From the NCBI RefSeq assembly GCF_000506985.1, contig NZ_KI650981.1, positions 109,122 through 173,121 on the forward strand: a stretch of DNA of 64,000 bases, given 5' to 3'. The stretch comes from Advenella kashmirensis W13003 (GTDB taxonomy: Bacteria; Pseudomonadota; Gammaproteobacteria; Burkholderiales; Burkholderiaceae_B). Positions 30,421 through 38,926 of this stretch are shown in pieces. Below the pieces are notes generated by a model that saw only the letters and a list, made by a program, of their open reading frames with translations, had not been told where the DNA came from and searched no databases. Numbering within the stretch: position 1 is the stretch's first letter; every line of letters starts with the position of its first letter. The position numbers were made by a program, and so were the translations under genes.

Positions 30421-30933
30421 TTAATTTCTACCTATTACTACTTTATATACGGTACTAATCACTGTGCCACAATGTTGTACGAATGCGTCGTCCACTTGAA
30501 TAAGAGTGTCTGGCTCGGAAATATCTCCTTCAAAGTAAAATGCTTCATTCGGCTGTTTCACGCGAAAGGGTAATTTTTTTGCTTTCGCAACGAGCTTCTT
30601 ATAGCTGCGACCTTCTCCGTGTTTGAGCGCATTGATAGCATCTATCAAGTCTTCAAAGCCCTCTTTCAAGTCATTTTCGCCTTGTCGTTCTAATTCACTT
30701 TTGGCCTCGCGGAAGCCGTCTCTGCAGTCCAAACGACTCTGTAAGCTTGCCTCGAAAATTGAGAACATCCCAACCGCCAAAATTACTTTCTGCAGCTGTA
30801 TCATCTTGAGTGTTTGAACGAGCCGTGTGGCCCCGCTCGTATGTAGAGCTTCTACTGTGGCCTCATTTGCAATTCGTAAGGCATCGAGAGTGAAAATTGC
30901 GCAATGTTCAGCAAGTTCGTCAAATTCATGCAT
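30421..30933 (-). CDS. unrecognised island protein, helical
   Basis: The 170-residue protein is not recognised. It looks mostly alpha-helical in its first 130 residues, with a central INALKHGEGRSYKKL stretch, a pattern seen in some uncharacterised HEPN-like or Abi-like proteins, though the canonical R-x4-6-H motif is not clear. The C-terminus (YFEGDISEPDTLIQVDDAFV) looks beta-like. It lies between the nuclease-like gene and a gene fragment on the same strand, in AT-rich sequence. Confidence 0.55.
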   Translation of the reverse strand: MHEFDELAEHCAIFTLDALRIANEATVEALHTSGATRLVQTLKMIQLQKVILAVGMFSIFEASLQSRLDCRDGFREAKSELERQGENDLKEGFEDLIDAINALKHGEGRSYKKLVAKAKKLPFRVKQPNEAFYFEGDISEPDTLIQVDDAFVQHCGTVISTVYKVVIGRN

Positions 30934-30996
30934 ATCGTTTCCAAGCTTGTATCAATTTAGGCTTCGAATTGTTGACTAGATAGTTAGGCCGAGATC

Positions 30997-31161
30997 TCAC
31001 GGAAAACCTTCGACTTTAGTCCTTGATATTGCCGCCCAGTTGATCAAGACATTTTTTGGCTTAGTGATTGGTTCTTCCTTATCTTTGTCCCATTCAAAGT
31101 TACTCTCTAACAATGGACCTGGGATGTGTTGTTCAACGTCAACTGTCTTGGCCGTTGCGCG
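30997..31161 (-). pseudogene. 3' fragment of an unrecognised gene
   Basis: An open minus-strand frame with protein-like composition (HIPGPLLESNFEWDKDKEEP, then PKNVLINWAAISRTKVEGFP and a stop) has no start codon and is closed upstream by a stop. It is probably the C-terminal remnant of a gene lost in island rearrangement. Confidence 0.35.
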
Positions 31162-31214
31162 TCAATTAACTTGGCCGGTTGACGCGGAGTAGATACCACA
31201 TCGTAACGCGCCCA

Positions 31215-32180
31215 TTACTGAGGGGCAATCCTTATCTCTGTGTCACGGCTCCACCTTAGCCGCGTGCCCTCGATTTGAATATGTTTAGCAATAATAAATT
31301 CACACTTAAGTTTGTTAGCAACGCAGGCGCCAATCTTCTGGAAATAATCTAAATTCGCGTCAGCTTGAACCAAATTCAACAACTCACGACCAGCCTGTGT
31401 GAATAACTTGGTGTGTACTTCGGGCGTTTTGTCTCCTTTATTTTTGATTACAATTGCCTGACCTCCACCAATATGAAACCAATACCCATCTTTAAATCTT
31501 CGAACGCTTCCCGCTGATAAAAGCAAGCCTAAATCTTCCAATTCGAGCTGCGTCAAATATGGAACACCGTATTCATAAAATATATTATCTTCTGTAATGA
31601 GAAAAGCCCGCTCGGTTTCCCAAGTAGCCAAGGAAGCGAGATTTAAGAATATTTCCGCATCATTCTTGCCTAGCCGACTCATCACATGGAGAGTATTAAA
31701 AGAAAATCTTCCTGGCCTCTCTAATTCACCAGCTAAAATTTTTCCCCAAAGCATCCTCATTTCGTCGGAAGACACATGGCTGGCATAATCTTTCCATTTA
31801 AAAGACCAATCTGGATCGATTTGCTCTTCAGTCGGCTCAGATTTCGATTGTTGAAGCACCTCAAGCGCATGTTGCACGCTTTTCGACACGTTCATTTCTT
31901 TCTGCAACGCATCTGCCTTCTGATTCAAATCTACCAATTCCAAACCGTAAATGTACGGCTCTTTTCTTCCATCTGGCTTCAGTTGTTCTTCAATTAGTCC
32001 TTGTCTTAACCTCTCAACATGGTCCTTTGCAGCTTCCATTGCAATATAGTTTGCGACGTTGTGTTTAATCAGTTCCGGCGAATCTCGTCTAATTTTTGCT
32101 GCGCTTCCGAAGTAATCGAGTCCCTTTGCTGCAGTTCCGAAAATTGTAGCGATTATCCCGCCTGTTGGATCTGATGCCAT
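31215..32180 (-). CDS. DUF2806-domain protein
   Basis: The 321-residue protein has a charged helical first half and the DUF2806 core DPDWSFKWKDYASHVSSDEM and LWGKILAGELERPGRFS, followed by a C-terminal region with a possible membrane-independent fold. DUF2806 proteins are found on islands and near mobile elements; no biochemical role is established. A start ATG at 32,180 is preceded by AGGAGA. The neighbours on the same strand suggest an island operon. Confidence 0.75.
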   Translation of the reverse strand: MASDPTGGIIATIFGTAAKGLDYFGSAAKIRRDSPELIKHNVANYIAMEAAKDHVERLRQGLIEEQLKPDGRKEPYIYGLELVDLNQKADALQKEMNVSKSVQHALEVLQQSKSEPTEEQIDPDWSFKWKDYASHVSSDEMRMLWGKILAGELERPGRFSFNTLHVMSRLGKNDAEIFLNLASLATWETERAFLITEDNIFYEYGVPYLTQLELEDLGLLLSAGSVRRFKDGYWFHIGGGQAIVIKNKGDKTPEVHTKLFTQAGRELLNLVQADANLDYFQKIGACVANKLKCEFIIAKHIQIEGTRLRWSRDTEIRIAPQ

Positions 32181-32241
32181 ATCCTCTCCTTAGGAAAAGG
32201 ATATTGTATCTATAAGTTACTTCAACTTCGGTTCGTACTTA

Positions 32242-32589
32242 TCAAGCATGTCCAAAAAAATAGCGACATATTGCCATCATGTCTGAACCCTTCTCCTCAT
32301 CGATTATCGCCTTTAATACATTCAGTTTTTGCTCACTTTTGATTTTTGCTACATCGGAAAGAGTGGAATAGGCGTAATCAGCCATTGCACGTAATGCTAG
32401 TTGCATATTTAAAATCTTCTCTTTGCGTGAGTGTTTTCGCCAATCGCCTTGCTTATCTTGGAATTGGGGTTCGCTACCTGTGGGATCAAATATCACCCAG
32501 CAAAAATTTTCGAGGCATTTGCGCAAAAAACGTCCCGTGGAAGATACCGTATAGTATGTATTGAAAGAGGTTGAGCCTGAATTAGACAA
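32242..32589 (-). CDS. hypothetical island protein
   Basis: The 115-residue protein is unrecognised. It contains GRFLRKCLENFCWVIFDPTG and a C-terminal helical stretch KIKSEQKLNVLKAIIDEEKG. It lies 61 bp upstream of the DUF2806 gene on the same strand and could be its operon partner. The short length and the lack of a homologue I can name keep confidence modest. Confidence 0.45.
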   Translation of the reverse strand: MSNSGSTSFNTYYTVSSTGRFLRKCLENFCWVIFDPTGSEPQFQDKQGDWRKHSRKEKILNMQLALRAMADYAYSTLSDVAKIKSEQKLNVLKAIIDEEKGSDMMAICRYFFGHA

Positions 32590-32851
32590 TTGAAACTATC
32601 TATACCTGAATCAGATATTTGAGTATTCGATATGTAGGAGGTTTTCGAAATGTCGCAGGAAAAATTAAAAATAGTGGCTAGTATATCCGGGATGAACTGC
32701 ATTCGAACCGAGTGCCGGGTATTATCAAATAAGGTAATGACAGACCATCCAATGAACCACCATATTCTCAACCTTTTCTCACAATGGTGAATAATTATTG
32801 TTATTTGCACTCTCATGAAGAGTCGGTATAGTTTTAGTAAGTGAGACATTG

Positions 32852-34030
32852 ATGATGAACGTATATAAGGAGATTTATAAAACCCCGGGTAGCTTTGCTT
32901 TCTCATCTGCGGCCTTCATTGGACGGATGCCGAGGGCAATGACAGGGCTGGGAATCATCATCATGCTTTCACAGTTTCGTGGCGAGTATGCACTTTCGGG
33001 AACGGTTGCTGCGATATTTTCGTTATCTGGGGCCGTACTGGCCCCTCAGGTATCCCGATTGGTAGATCGTCACGGTCAAAGAAAAATTTTGCCGATCGCA
33101 GCGATTGTCAGCGCGTCTTTCATGTTGGCTCTTTTATTTTTCGCGCGACAGAATGTGCCGGCATGGGCGCTTTTGGCATGCGCTGCTTTTGCCGGATGCA
33201 TGCCAAGCATGTCGGCCATGGTAAAAGCGCGATGGACACCTTTGCTTCGAGGCCGACCGCAATTGAAAGCTGCATATGCCTTGGAGGCTGTCCTTGATGA
33301 AGTTAGTTTCATTATTGGACCGCCCTTAGCTATTGGCTTGAGCGTGACGTGGTTCCCGGAGGCCGGATTGCTTTGTGCAGTACTGCTCCAACTGCTTGGA
33401 GTGGGACTGTTTGTCATGCAAACGCGCACGGAGCCGCAGATTGATCAGCGAGTATCGCACTACGATAAATCCCCACTCGGAATAGCGGGCGTTCGGACAT
33501 TGTTAATCTTGTTGTTGTCGATGGGCATCATTGTTGGAACCATTGATGTAGTGAGTATTGCATTTGCGAGTCAACACGGCCAGGCGGCGTCAGCGAGCGT
33601 TGTCTTGTCTGCGTACGCACTCGGCTCATTTATTGGCGGATTGCTGTTTGGCGCAATCAAGATAGACATCCCACTAGGACGGCAGTTGCTGTATTCCGGT
33701 ATTGCAACTTTGCTCACAACCTTGCCTTTGTTTTTTGTCGGAAATATCACAAGCCTGGCCATCACCATGCTTCTCAGCGGGGTGTTTTTCGCGCCAACCC
33801 TGATCGTAGCCATGTCATTGGTAGAGCGCATAGTGCCAGGAAACCAACTGACAGAAAGCTTTGCCTGGTTGGGCAGTGGCTTGAATGTTGGGATCGCTAT
33901 GGGTGCGGCCGTCTCGGGGTGGCTTGTGGATGGTTTGGGTGCGCACAGCGGTTTTGCAGTTGCCCTTTGCGCGGGGGGCGCTGTCCTTGTCACAGTCTTG
34001 GTTGGGCAGCGGTATTTCAGCAACTGTTGA
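32852..34030 (+). CDS. MFS transporter
   Basis: The roughly 392-residue protein has about twelve hydrophobic segments and the loop RLVDRHGQRKIL at the motif A position between segments 2 and 3. It resembles single-component exporters. The substrate is unknown. The ATG at 32,852 is preferred over the TTG one codon upstream. It is the only plus-strand gene in the island and is GC-richer than the genes to its left, so it may have arrived separately. Confidence 0.82.
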   Translation: MMNVYKEIYKTPGSFAFSSAAFIGRMPRAMTGLGIIIMLSQFRGEYALSGTVAAIFSLSGAVLAPQVSRLVDRHGQRKILPIAAIVSASFMLALLFFARQNVPAWALLACAAFAGCMPSMSAMVKARWTPLLRGRPQLKAAYALEAVLDEVSFIIGPPLAIGLSVTWFPEAGLLCAVLLQLLGVGLFVMQTRTEPQIDQRVSHYDKSPLGIAGVRTLLILLLSMGIIVGTIDVVSIAFASQHGQAASASVVLSAYALGSFIGGLLFGAIKIDIPLGRQLLYSGIATLLTTLPLFFVGNITSLAITMLLSGVFFAPTLIVAMSLVERIVPGNQLTESFAWLGSGLNVGIAMGAAVSGWLVDGLGAHSGFAVALCAGGAVLVTVLVGQRYFSNC

Positions 34031-34059
34031 AAACGCGATATATGATGAAAATACTTTTG

Positions 34060-34325
34060 CTAGTATCCACATGTCCAATAATATCGCAGTCCATTCCATC
34101 GACGTGAAACCGTAGGATTTTTTAATGGATCTTTCTTAAATGTGCGTTGCACCCATCCATCCAACGTATTTTTGTGGGGCTTGAGCTGCTTCATGATTGC
34201 TTCGATCTGCGTCCTGGTCCAAAAATCTGTCTTCGGGAGTGGATTCAAAACCCTAAAATTTCTTATAAAAAATGGACCGGTTTCGTTGACTACGATGCTT
34301 TTCAGGTTCTGAATAACCCATCGGT
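34060..34325 (-). pseudogene. unrecognised open frame, probable gene fragment
   Basis: An 88-codon open minus frame reads RWVIQNLKSIVVNETGPFFI and PLPKTDFWTRTQIEAIMKQL before a stop at 34,060. Only late TTG/ATG codons could start it. Composition looks like real protein, but no family is recognised. It directly follows brnA on the same strand. Confidence 0.35.
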
Positions 34326-34336
34326 GCTACGTTGGT

Positions 34337-34624
34337 TTAACACTGCTCCGTTACTTTATGCGTCCGAAGCCAATCCTTAAGAGCATCGTTCACACGGGTT
34401 TGCCAGCCTGGGCCAGACTTGCGGAATACTTCCAGTACTTCATCGTCCAGTCGAATGGAAATTTGGGTTTTATGCCCACTTCCGACCGGGCGACCTAGTT
34501 TGCGCGGATCGACTCGGACCAAGTGATCAAAACCGTCTTTCGGATCGAAAGTATCAGGGTCAGAGGCAATCGCTTTGTTGATTGCATCGTTCTCTTCAAT
34601 GGACGGTTTTAACAGTTTTTTCAT
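34337..34624 (-). CDS. brnA: BrnA-type antitoxin
   Basis: The protein of about 95 residues starts MKKLLKPSIEENDAINKAIA and ends with a ribbon-helix-helix DNA-binding segment (TQISIRLDDEVLEVFRKSG, then WQTRVNDALKDWL). It should neutralise BrnT and repress the shared promoter. The start at 34,624 is chosen over the longer frame from 34,681 because it gives the family N-terminus. It overlaps the brnT 3' end by 29 bp. Confidence 0.88.
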   Translation of the reverse strand: MKKLLKPSIEENDAINKAIASDPDTFDPKDGFDHLVRVDPRKLGRPVGSGHKTQISIRLDDEVLEVFRKSGPGWQTRVNDALKDWLRTHKVTEQC

Positions 34625-34877
34625 AACGCTCAAGCTCCCGATCGTTGGCCTTCCGCAAGCTGATGATTCGATATGCATCATGGCGGACGGTGAAAATAAC
34701 GTAATACAAGCGGATGTTCAGCGGCGCATATCCGATATAACGGGCTTCGCTGTAATCTATGCGCCTGTCCTCATAAATGACAATCGCATCCCAATCCAGT
34801 TTAGAAGCTTTCGTAAAATACACGCCATGTTTAGCGAAATTAATTGCGTTCTTTAGTGGATCAAATTCGATTTTCAA
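34596..34877 (-). CDS. brnT: BrnT-type toxin (predicted ribonuclease)
   Basis: The 93-residue protein shows the BrnT pattern: FDPLKNAINFAKHGVYFTKA, YSEARYIGYAPL and a C-terminal RIISLRKANDRELERY. BrnT is a RelE-fold ribonuclease that arrests growth when free. The start is a TTG at 34,877 because an in-frame stop lies four codons upstream. A consensus promoter is 29 bp upstream. Toxin-first gene order is typical of brnTA. Confidence 0.9.
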   Translation of the reverse strand: MKIEFDPLKNAINFAKHGVYFTKASKLDWDAIVIYEDRRIDYSEARYIGYAPLNIRLYYVIFTVRHDAYRIISLRKANDRELERYEKTVKTVH

Positions 34878-34905
34878 TTTATTTGATTACCTTGTTGTAG
34901 ATATA

Positions 34906-34934
34906 ATTATATATACGTTAAATTAAAAATTCAA
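34906..34934 (-). promoter_or_regulatory. promoter of brnT-brnA
   Basis: On the minus strand TTGAAT (34,934-34,929) and a perfect TATAAT (34,911-34,906) are 17 bp apart. The surrounding 60 bp are A/T-rich and palindromic (TATATATA and TTAATT stretches), a likely BrnA operator. The TTG start codon lies about 30 bp downstream. Confidence 0.75.
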
Positions 34935-35207
34935 GAAATTAATGTATATATATTAATTGGCTGATTCCGATATCAGGGTGGCATTTTTTAGCGGCTGTCC
35001 TGGTAGAGCGTACTCACAAGCCGAGATAAATTCTGACTTACCTGACAAGCAGATGAGTCAGATACAGGTACGGGCTTGGGAGGCAACGTCTAACGCTAAA
35101 CGATTCTAGTCGAATGTGAATAGATATCGAAAGCAGGAGGCGGGGCATTTCCGCCACGCTTGACGTCTCATTTTTTGCAAGACAAGCTGGAAGAGGCTGC
35201 GTAAACT
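34935..35207. other. intergenic region, probable right edge of the island
   Basis: No gene is supported here. A small hairpin (GGCGG-GGCATTT-CCGCC, around 35,140) lies downstream of the LysR gene without a T tail. No copy of the tRNA-Ser 3' end was found by eye. Confidence 0.35.
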
Positions 35208-36107
35208 CTATCGATGTTTGGTCAAACGCAAGGCATCAACAACCAGTGAAAACGCGGGCGACGACTGGCGGCGGCTCGGATAATACAAATGATAACCTCC
35301 AAATGGAGCGCACCAGTCTTCCAATACCCGGATGAGCTCCCCACTATCCATATAAGGCATCAATTCATCTTCGGGTAATAAGACAAGTCCAAGGCCGGCC
35401 AATGCTGCTTCAATCTGCGGCTGGGTGGTGTTGAAAATCAATTGGCCATCAACCCGTACATTTACTTGTCGGCCATTGTGTTCAAAATCCCACACATAGA
35501 GGCCCCCGGAACTTTGCATCCGCTGGTTGATGCATCGGTGCTTCATGAGGTCCTGAGGTTTCCTTGGTACTGAATTGGCGGCAAAGTACTCCGGTGAGCC
35601 GACCACCGCCAGGCGCATGACGGGACCGATGGGGATGGCGATCATGTCTTTGTTAATGGTGTTGCCCAGGCGCACGCCCGCATCAAATCGGTCGGCCACA
35701 ATATCGCGCAGTCCGAAATTCACGTCAAATTCCAGATTGATATCCGGATAGTCGCGTACCAGCGGCATGAGTTTGGGCAGCAGGATGCTATGCAGGGCAA
35801 AGTCACCACAAGTAATGCGGACGGTGCCAGCCGGTTTATTGCGCAGCTCTGTCAACTCTTCCAGTTCGGACTCGATTTCATCGAATCTGTGGCCAATGGC
35901 ATTCAGCAGGCGTTCTCCTGCCGCTGTTGGCGAGACACTGCGGGTGGTACGTGTCAGCAGGCGGATATCCAGCCTGGTTTCAAGGCCCCGAATGGCTTGG
36001 CTCAGCGCAGACTGCGTGACCCCAAGCAGGGATGCCGCGCGCGTGAAACTGCCTTCCCGTGCAACGGTGACAAAGTATAGGAGATCGTTGAGGTTGCGCT
36101 TTACCAT
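35208..36107 (-). CDS. LysR-family transcriptional regulator
   Basis: The 299-residue protein has an N-terminal winged helix (DLLYFVTVAREGSFTRAASL and GVTQSALSQAIRGLE) and the periplasmic-binding-fold effector domain. It is divergent from a cyclophilin-like gene, with a symmetric operator candidate between them, so it probably controls that gene and possibly the following exporter. Confidence 0.92.
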   Translation of the reverse strand: MVKRNLNDLLYFVTVAREGSFTRAASLLGVTQSALSQAIRGLETRLDIRLLTRTTRSVSPTAAGERLLNAIGHRFDEIESELEELTELRNKPAGTVRITCGDFALHSILLPKLMPLVRDYPDINLEFDVNFGLRDIVADRFDAGVRLGNTINKDMIAIPIGPVMRLAVVGSPEYFAANSVPRKPQDLMKHRCINQRMQSSGGLYVWDFEHNGRQVNVRVDGQLIFNTTQPQIEAALAGLGLVLLPEDELMPYMDSGELIRVLEDWCAPFGGYHLYYPSRRQSSPAFSLVVDALRLTKHR

Positions 36108-36129
36108 TTTTCCAGTGTCTCACAGATTA

Positions 36130-36168
36130 TTAATTAGTATAGCTTATAAGGCTATTAAGAATTAATTA
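36130..36168. promoter_or_regulatory. inverted repeat between LysR and the cyclophilin-like gene
   Basis: ATAGC at 36,139-36,143 and GCTAT at 36,151-36,155 form arms around 7 bp, flanked at similar distance by two TTAATTA palindromes. The symmetry and position suit a LysR-type binding site. Confidence 0.5.
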
Positions 36169-36206
36169 GCTAGTAATGAGGCTCGATCTGCCTCACAATT
36201 CCCCTA

Positions 36207-36713
36207 ATGAAAACACTCAATTTCAATTGCAACCCATACCTGAGATGGGCAGGTAGAACCTTGCTTGTCTGCGTAAATGCGTGGTTGCTTAGCGGTGCAG
36301 GCGCGGCATTAGCCCAGCGTGCACCGAACACTGTCCAGCCATTCTCAAAGGAATTTCCCATGAAAATTCGTCTTGTCGCCGGTGCGCAAACCGCCACCGC
36401 CACACTGTATGACAATGCCACTGCAAGGGATTTTGCAGCGTTGTTGCCTCTTACCCTGACATTGACTGATTATGACCGTATCGAGCGGGTTGCCGATCTG
36501 CCTCGCAAGCTGTCTACGCAAGGGGCTCCGGAAGGGATGGCGCCTGTCGCTGGCGAGCTGACTCATTACGCGCCCTGGGGCAATTTGGCGATCTTCATCG
36601 AACCGCGTTCGTATTCGCGTAGTCTGTTACCACTGGGTAAGGTCGATGAGGGCCTCTCTGTCCTTTCGCAGCCAGGGCCATACCAAGTGCGGATCGAGCG
36701 CGCTGAGCCCTGA
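36207..36713 (+). CDS. exported cyclophilin-like fold protein
   Basis: The 168-residue protein has a long signal peptide (TLLVCVNAWLLSGAGAALA, cleavage near residue 37) and a domain matching the cyclophilin-like family of small beta-barrel proteins: MKIRLVAGAQTATATLYDN, then HYAPWGNLAIFI. These lack known peptidyl-prolyl isomerase activity. An internal ATG at residue 52 would give a cytosolic form of standard length. The MFS gene follows 112 bp later. Confidence 0.8.
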   Translation: MKTLNFNCNPYLRWAGRTLLVCVNAWLLSGAGAALAQRAPNTVQPFSKEFPMKIRLVAGAQTATATLYDNATARDFAALLPLTLTLTDYDRIERVADLPRKLSTQGAPEGMAPVAGELTHYAPWGNLAIFIEPRSYSRSLLPLGKVDEGLSVLSQPGPYQVRIERAEP

Positions 36714-36825
36714 GTCAACTATTTGTATGCAAAGAAATCTGAATCCTGCACAGTTCACAAAATTTGAAATCACACGATCCTCTACGCAACATTTTCTGTT
36801 GGTACTAGATGGAAAAAAATAGTCT

Positions 36826-38040
36826 ATGACAACTACCATTATCGACGAGTCCATGAACACGAATAAAAATGAAACGTCAGCTTCCTGGAGTGGTGTATTC
36901 GCCATGTCGGTTTGCGCGTTCGCGCTGATCGCATCAGAGTTTCTGCCTGTCAGCCTGCTGACGCCTATTGCGAATGAATTGAATATCTCCGAAGGCATGG
37001 CCGGCCAAGGCATTGCCATTTCGGGTGCCTTTGCCGTACTGACGAGCCTCTTTATCTCTGCGATGGCGGGTGGTTTGAACCGCAAGATACTTCTTCTAGG
37101 GTTGACTGCCGCCATGGGCGTGTCTGGCGCAATTGTGGCGTTGGCGCCTAACTATCTGACCTATATGCTGGGTCGTGCACTGATCGGCGTCGTCGTGGGC
37201 GGGTTCTGGTCTATGTCGGCGGCCACTGCCATCAGGCTCGTTCCTGCGCGTGACGTGCCGCGCGCGCTGGCCATCGTCAACGGCGGCAACGCGCTGGCCA
37301 CTGTGGTGGCTGCACCACTGGGCGCTTACCTTGGCACTGTTGTCGGGTGGCGGGGCGCGTTTTTGTGCCTTGTGCCGATCTCGTTGATCGCATTGCTCTG
37401 GCAATGGAAAACACTTCCCTCTATGCAGGCAGCATCTCGTGTGACGGGCATTGGGAGTGCCTTCAAGGTATTCACATTGTTTAAGCATCCTGGTGTTGTT
37501 GTCGGTATGCTGGCAAGCAGTCTGTTGTTTATGGGGCAGTTTTCGCTGTTCACGTACGTGCGGCCGTTCCTGGAAACAGTAACGGCCGTGCACGGTTCCA
37601 CCATCTCCGTCGTTTTGCTCATAATCGGTGCTGCAGGTTTTATTGGTACTGTGTTGATTGGTAAAGTCCTGCAACGCGGTTTCTATCAGACATTGGTGAT
37701 CATCCCGATATTAATGGCGATGACGGCTTTGGCCTTGACCGCATTTGGTGGATTGTTTGCTGCCGTAGTCGTATTGCTCGGTTTGTGGGGTTTGACGGGG
37801 ACGTCGGCTCCTGTGGGGTGGTGGGCCTGGATCGCCAGGGTTTTCCCACAGGATGCTGAAGCGGGCGGTGGTTTGTTTGTTGCTGTAGTCCAGATGTCCA
37901 TTGCACTGGGTTCGACTTTGGGCGGGCTGCTTTTCGACCATAGTGGGTATCAAAGCACGTTTATCGTAAGCGCCGTGCTATTGGCGATGTGTGCTGTGCT
38001 CACAATGTTGACGGCACGAAAAACAAGGCATGCCGCATGA
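36826..38040 (+). CDS. MFS transporter, DHA1-type drug/sugar efflux
   Basis: The 404-residue protein has about twelve hydrophobic segments. It starts FAMSVCAFALIASEFLPVSL, the pattern of the arabinose/multidrug exporters (AraJ, YdhP group), with FWSMSAATAIRLVP in segment 5. An alternative ATG lies ten codons in. The exported compound is unknown. It may be co-regulated with the cyclophilin-like gene by the upstream LysR protein. Confidence 0.88.
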   Translation: MTTTIIDESMNTNKNETSASWSGVFAMSVCAFALIASEFLPVSLLTPIANELNISEGMAGQGIAISGAFAVLTSLFISAMAGGLNRKILLLGLTAAMGVSGAIVALAPNYLTYMLGRALIGVVVGGFWSMSAATAIRLVPARDVPRALAIVNGGNALATVVAAPLGAYLGTVVGWRGAFLCLVPISLIALLWQWKTLPSMQAASRVTGIGSAFKVFTLFKHPGVVVGMLASSLLFMGQFSLFTYVRPFLETVTAVHGSTISVVLLIIGAAGFIGTVLIGKVLQRGFYQTLVIIPILMAMTALALTAFGGLFAAVVVLLGLWGLTGTSAPVGWWAWIARVFPQDAEAGGGLFVAVVQMSIALGSTLGGLLFDHSGYQSTFIVSAVLLAMCAVLTMLTARKTRHAA

Positions 38041-38138
38041 ACTGTATGGTCCACGCGCGGCTGTGAAGGAGCAGCGGGCTGAACTCAAGGCCGTGGATAC
38101 CAGTGTCGTATGGGATTGTGATTCTAAATATATTTAAA

Positions 38139-38156
38139 TGAATCATTTTTGATTCA
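38139..38156. promoter_or_regulatory. inverted repeat upstream of the TetR gene
   Basis: TGAATCA, four Ts and TGATTCA form a perfect 7-bp inverted repeat in an AT-rich region 69 bp before the TetR start. This fits a TetR-family autoregulatory operator. Confidence 0.5.
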
Positions 38157-38224
38157 AATTGTCTTAATTTTATTAAAATAAGTTAAAATTATGTCATTGA
38201 TAACTGAAGAAATTTCCGGATTCA

Positions 38225-38833
38225 ATGACATCTATGGAACCTGTAAAGACTAGAGCAAATACGCTCGAAGGCAAGGCACTCAATGCACAAGGTGCGACAA
38301 GAAACGATGAGAAGTTTCTTGCCTCGTTGGCGCTGGCGCTGCTTGAGAACCCAGCGGCCACCTTGCAGGAACTGGCTCGTGCTTTAGGGGTCAGCAAGGC
38401 AACACTTTATCGTTTCTGTCCGACGCGCGATCAGCTTGTCGAGCGCCTGATGGAACACGCGACGCGCTCTCTTAGCCAGGCCATCCGCAGCGCCGAACTG
38501 GGGCGTGATCCTCCGCTGGAGGCACTCAGGCGACTGACCGTCAAGAGCCTGGAGAATCAGGAGCTGACACTTTTCCTGACGTTTTTCTGGAGACCCGGCG
38601 CGTCGATTGAGGAACAGGCGTACACAGACTGGATGACTGCGCTGGACGCCTTTTTCTTGCGGGGGCAACAGGCCGGCGTGTTTCGCATCGACATCTCTGC
38701 CGCGGCCATGACGGAACTATGGATTTCTATATTGATTGGGCTGCAGGATGCCGAGCGGCGCGGTCGAGTCGCGAGGGTGGGTCTGCCTGCCCTGTTTGAG
38801 TTGTCGTTCCTGCACGGAACCACTCAGGTTTGA
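38225..38833 (+). CDS. TetR-family transcriptional regulator
   Basis: The 202-residue protein has a helix-turn-helix with TLQELARALGVSKATLYRFC near residues 42-62 and a helical ligand-binding C-terminus. The gene is followed 93 bp later by an MFS exporter on the same strand. It probably represses itself and the exporter until a ligand binds. Confidence 0.9.
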   Translation: MTSMEPVKTRANTLEGKALNAQGATRNDEKFLASLALALLENPAATLQELARALGVSKATLYRFCPTRDQLVERLMEHATRSLSQAIRSAELGRDPPLEALRRLTVKSLENQELTLFLTFFWRPGASIEEQAYTDWMTALDAFFLRGQQAGVFRIDISAAAMTELWISILIGLQDAERRGRVARVGLPALFELSFLHGTTQV

Positions 38834-38926
38834 ATGCGGTTGGAAGTACAGGCAGTCATGTTTGGTTCCGAATGACCAGGGTAATGCTCTGTGCTTCTTT
38901 GTCAATTGTTGGAAGAAGGACATTAG

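Noticed and set aside
32493-32906. 137-codon minus frame overlapping the small island gene and the MFS start
   Set aside because: It overlaps better-supported genes on both sides and has no recognisable feature.
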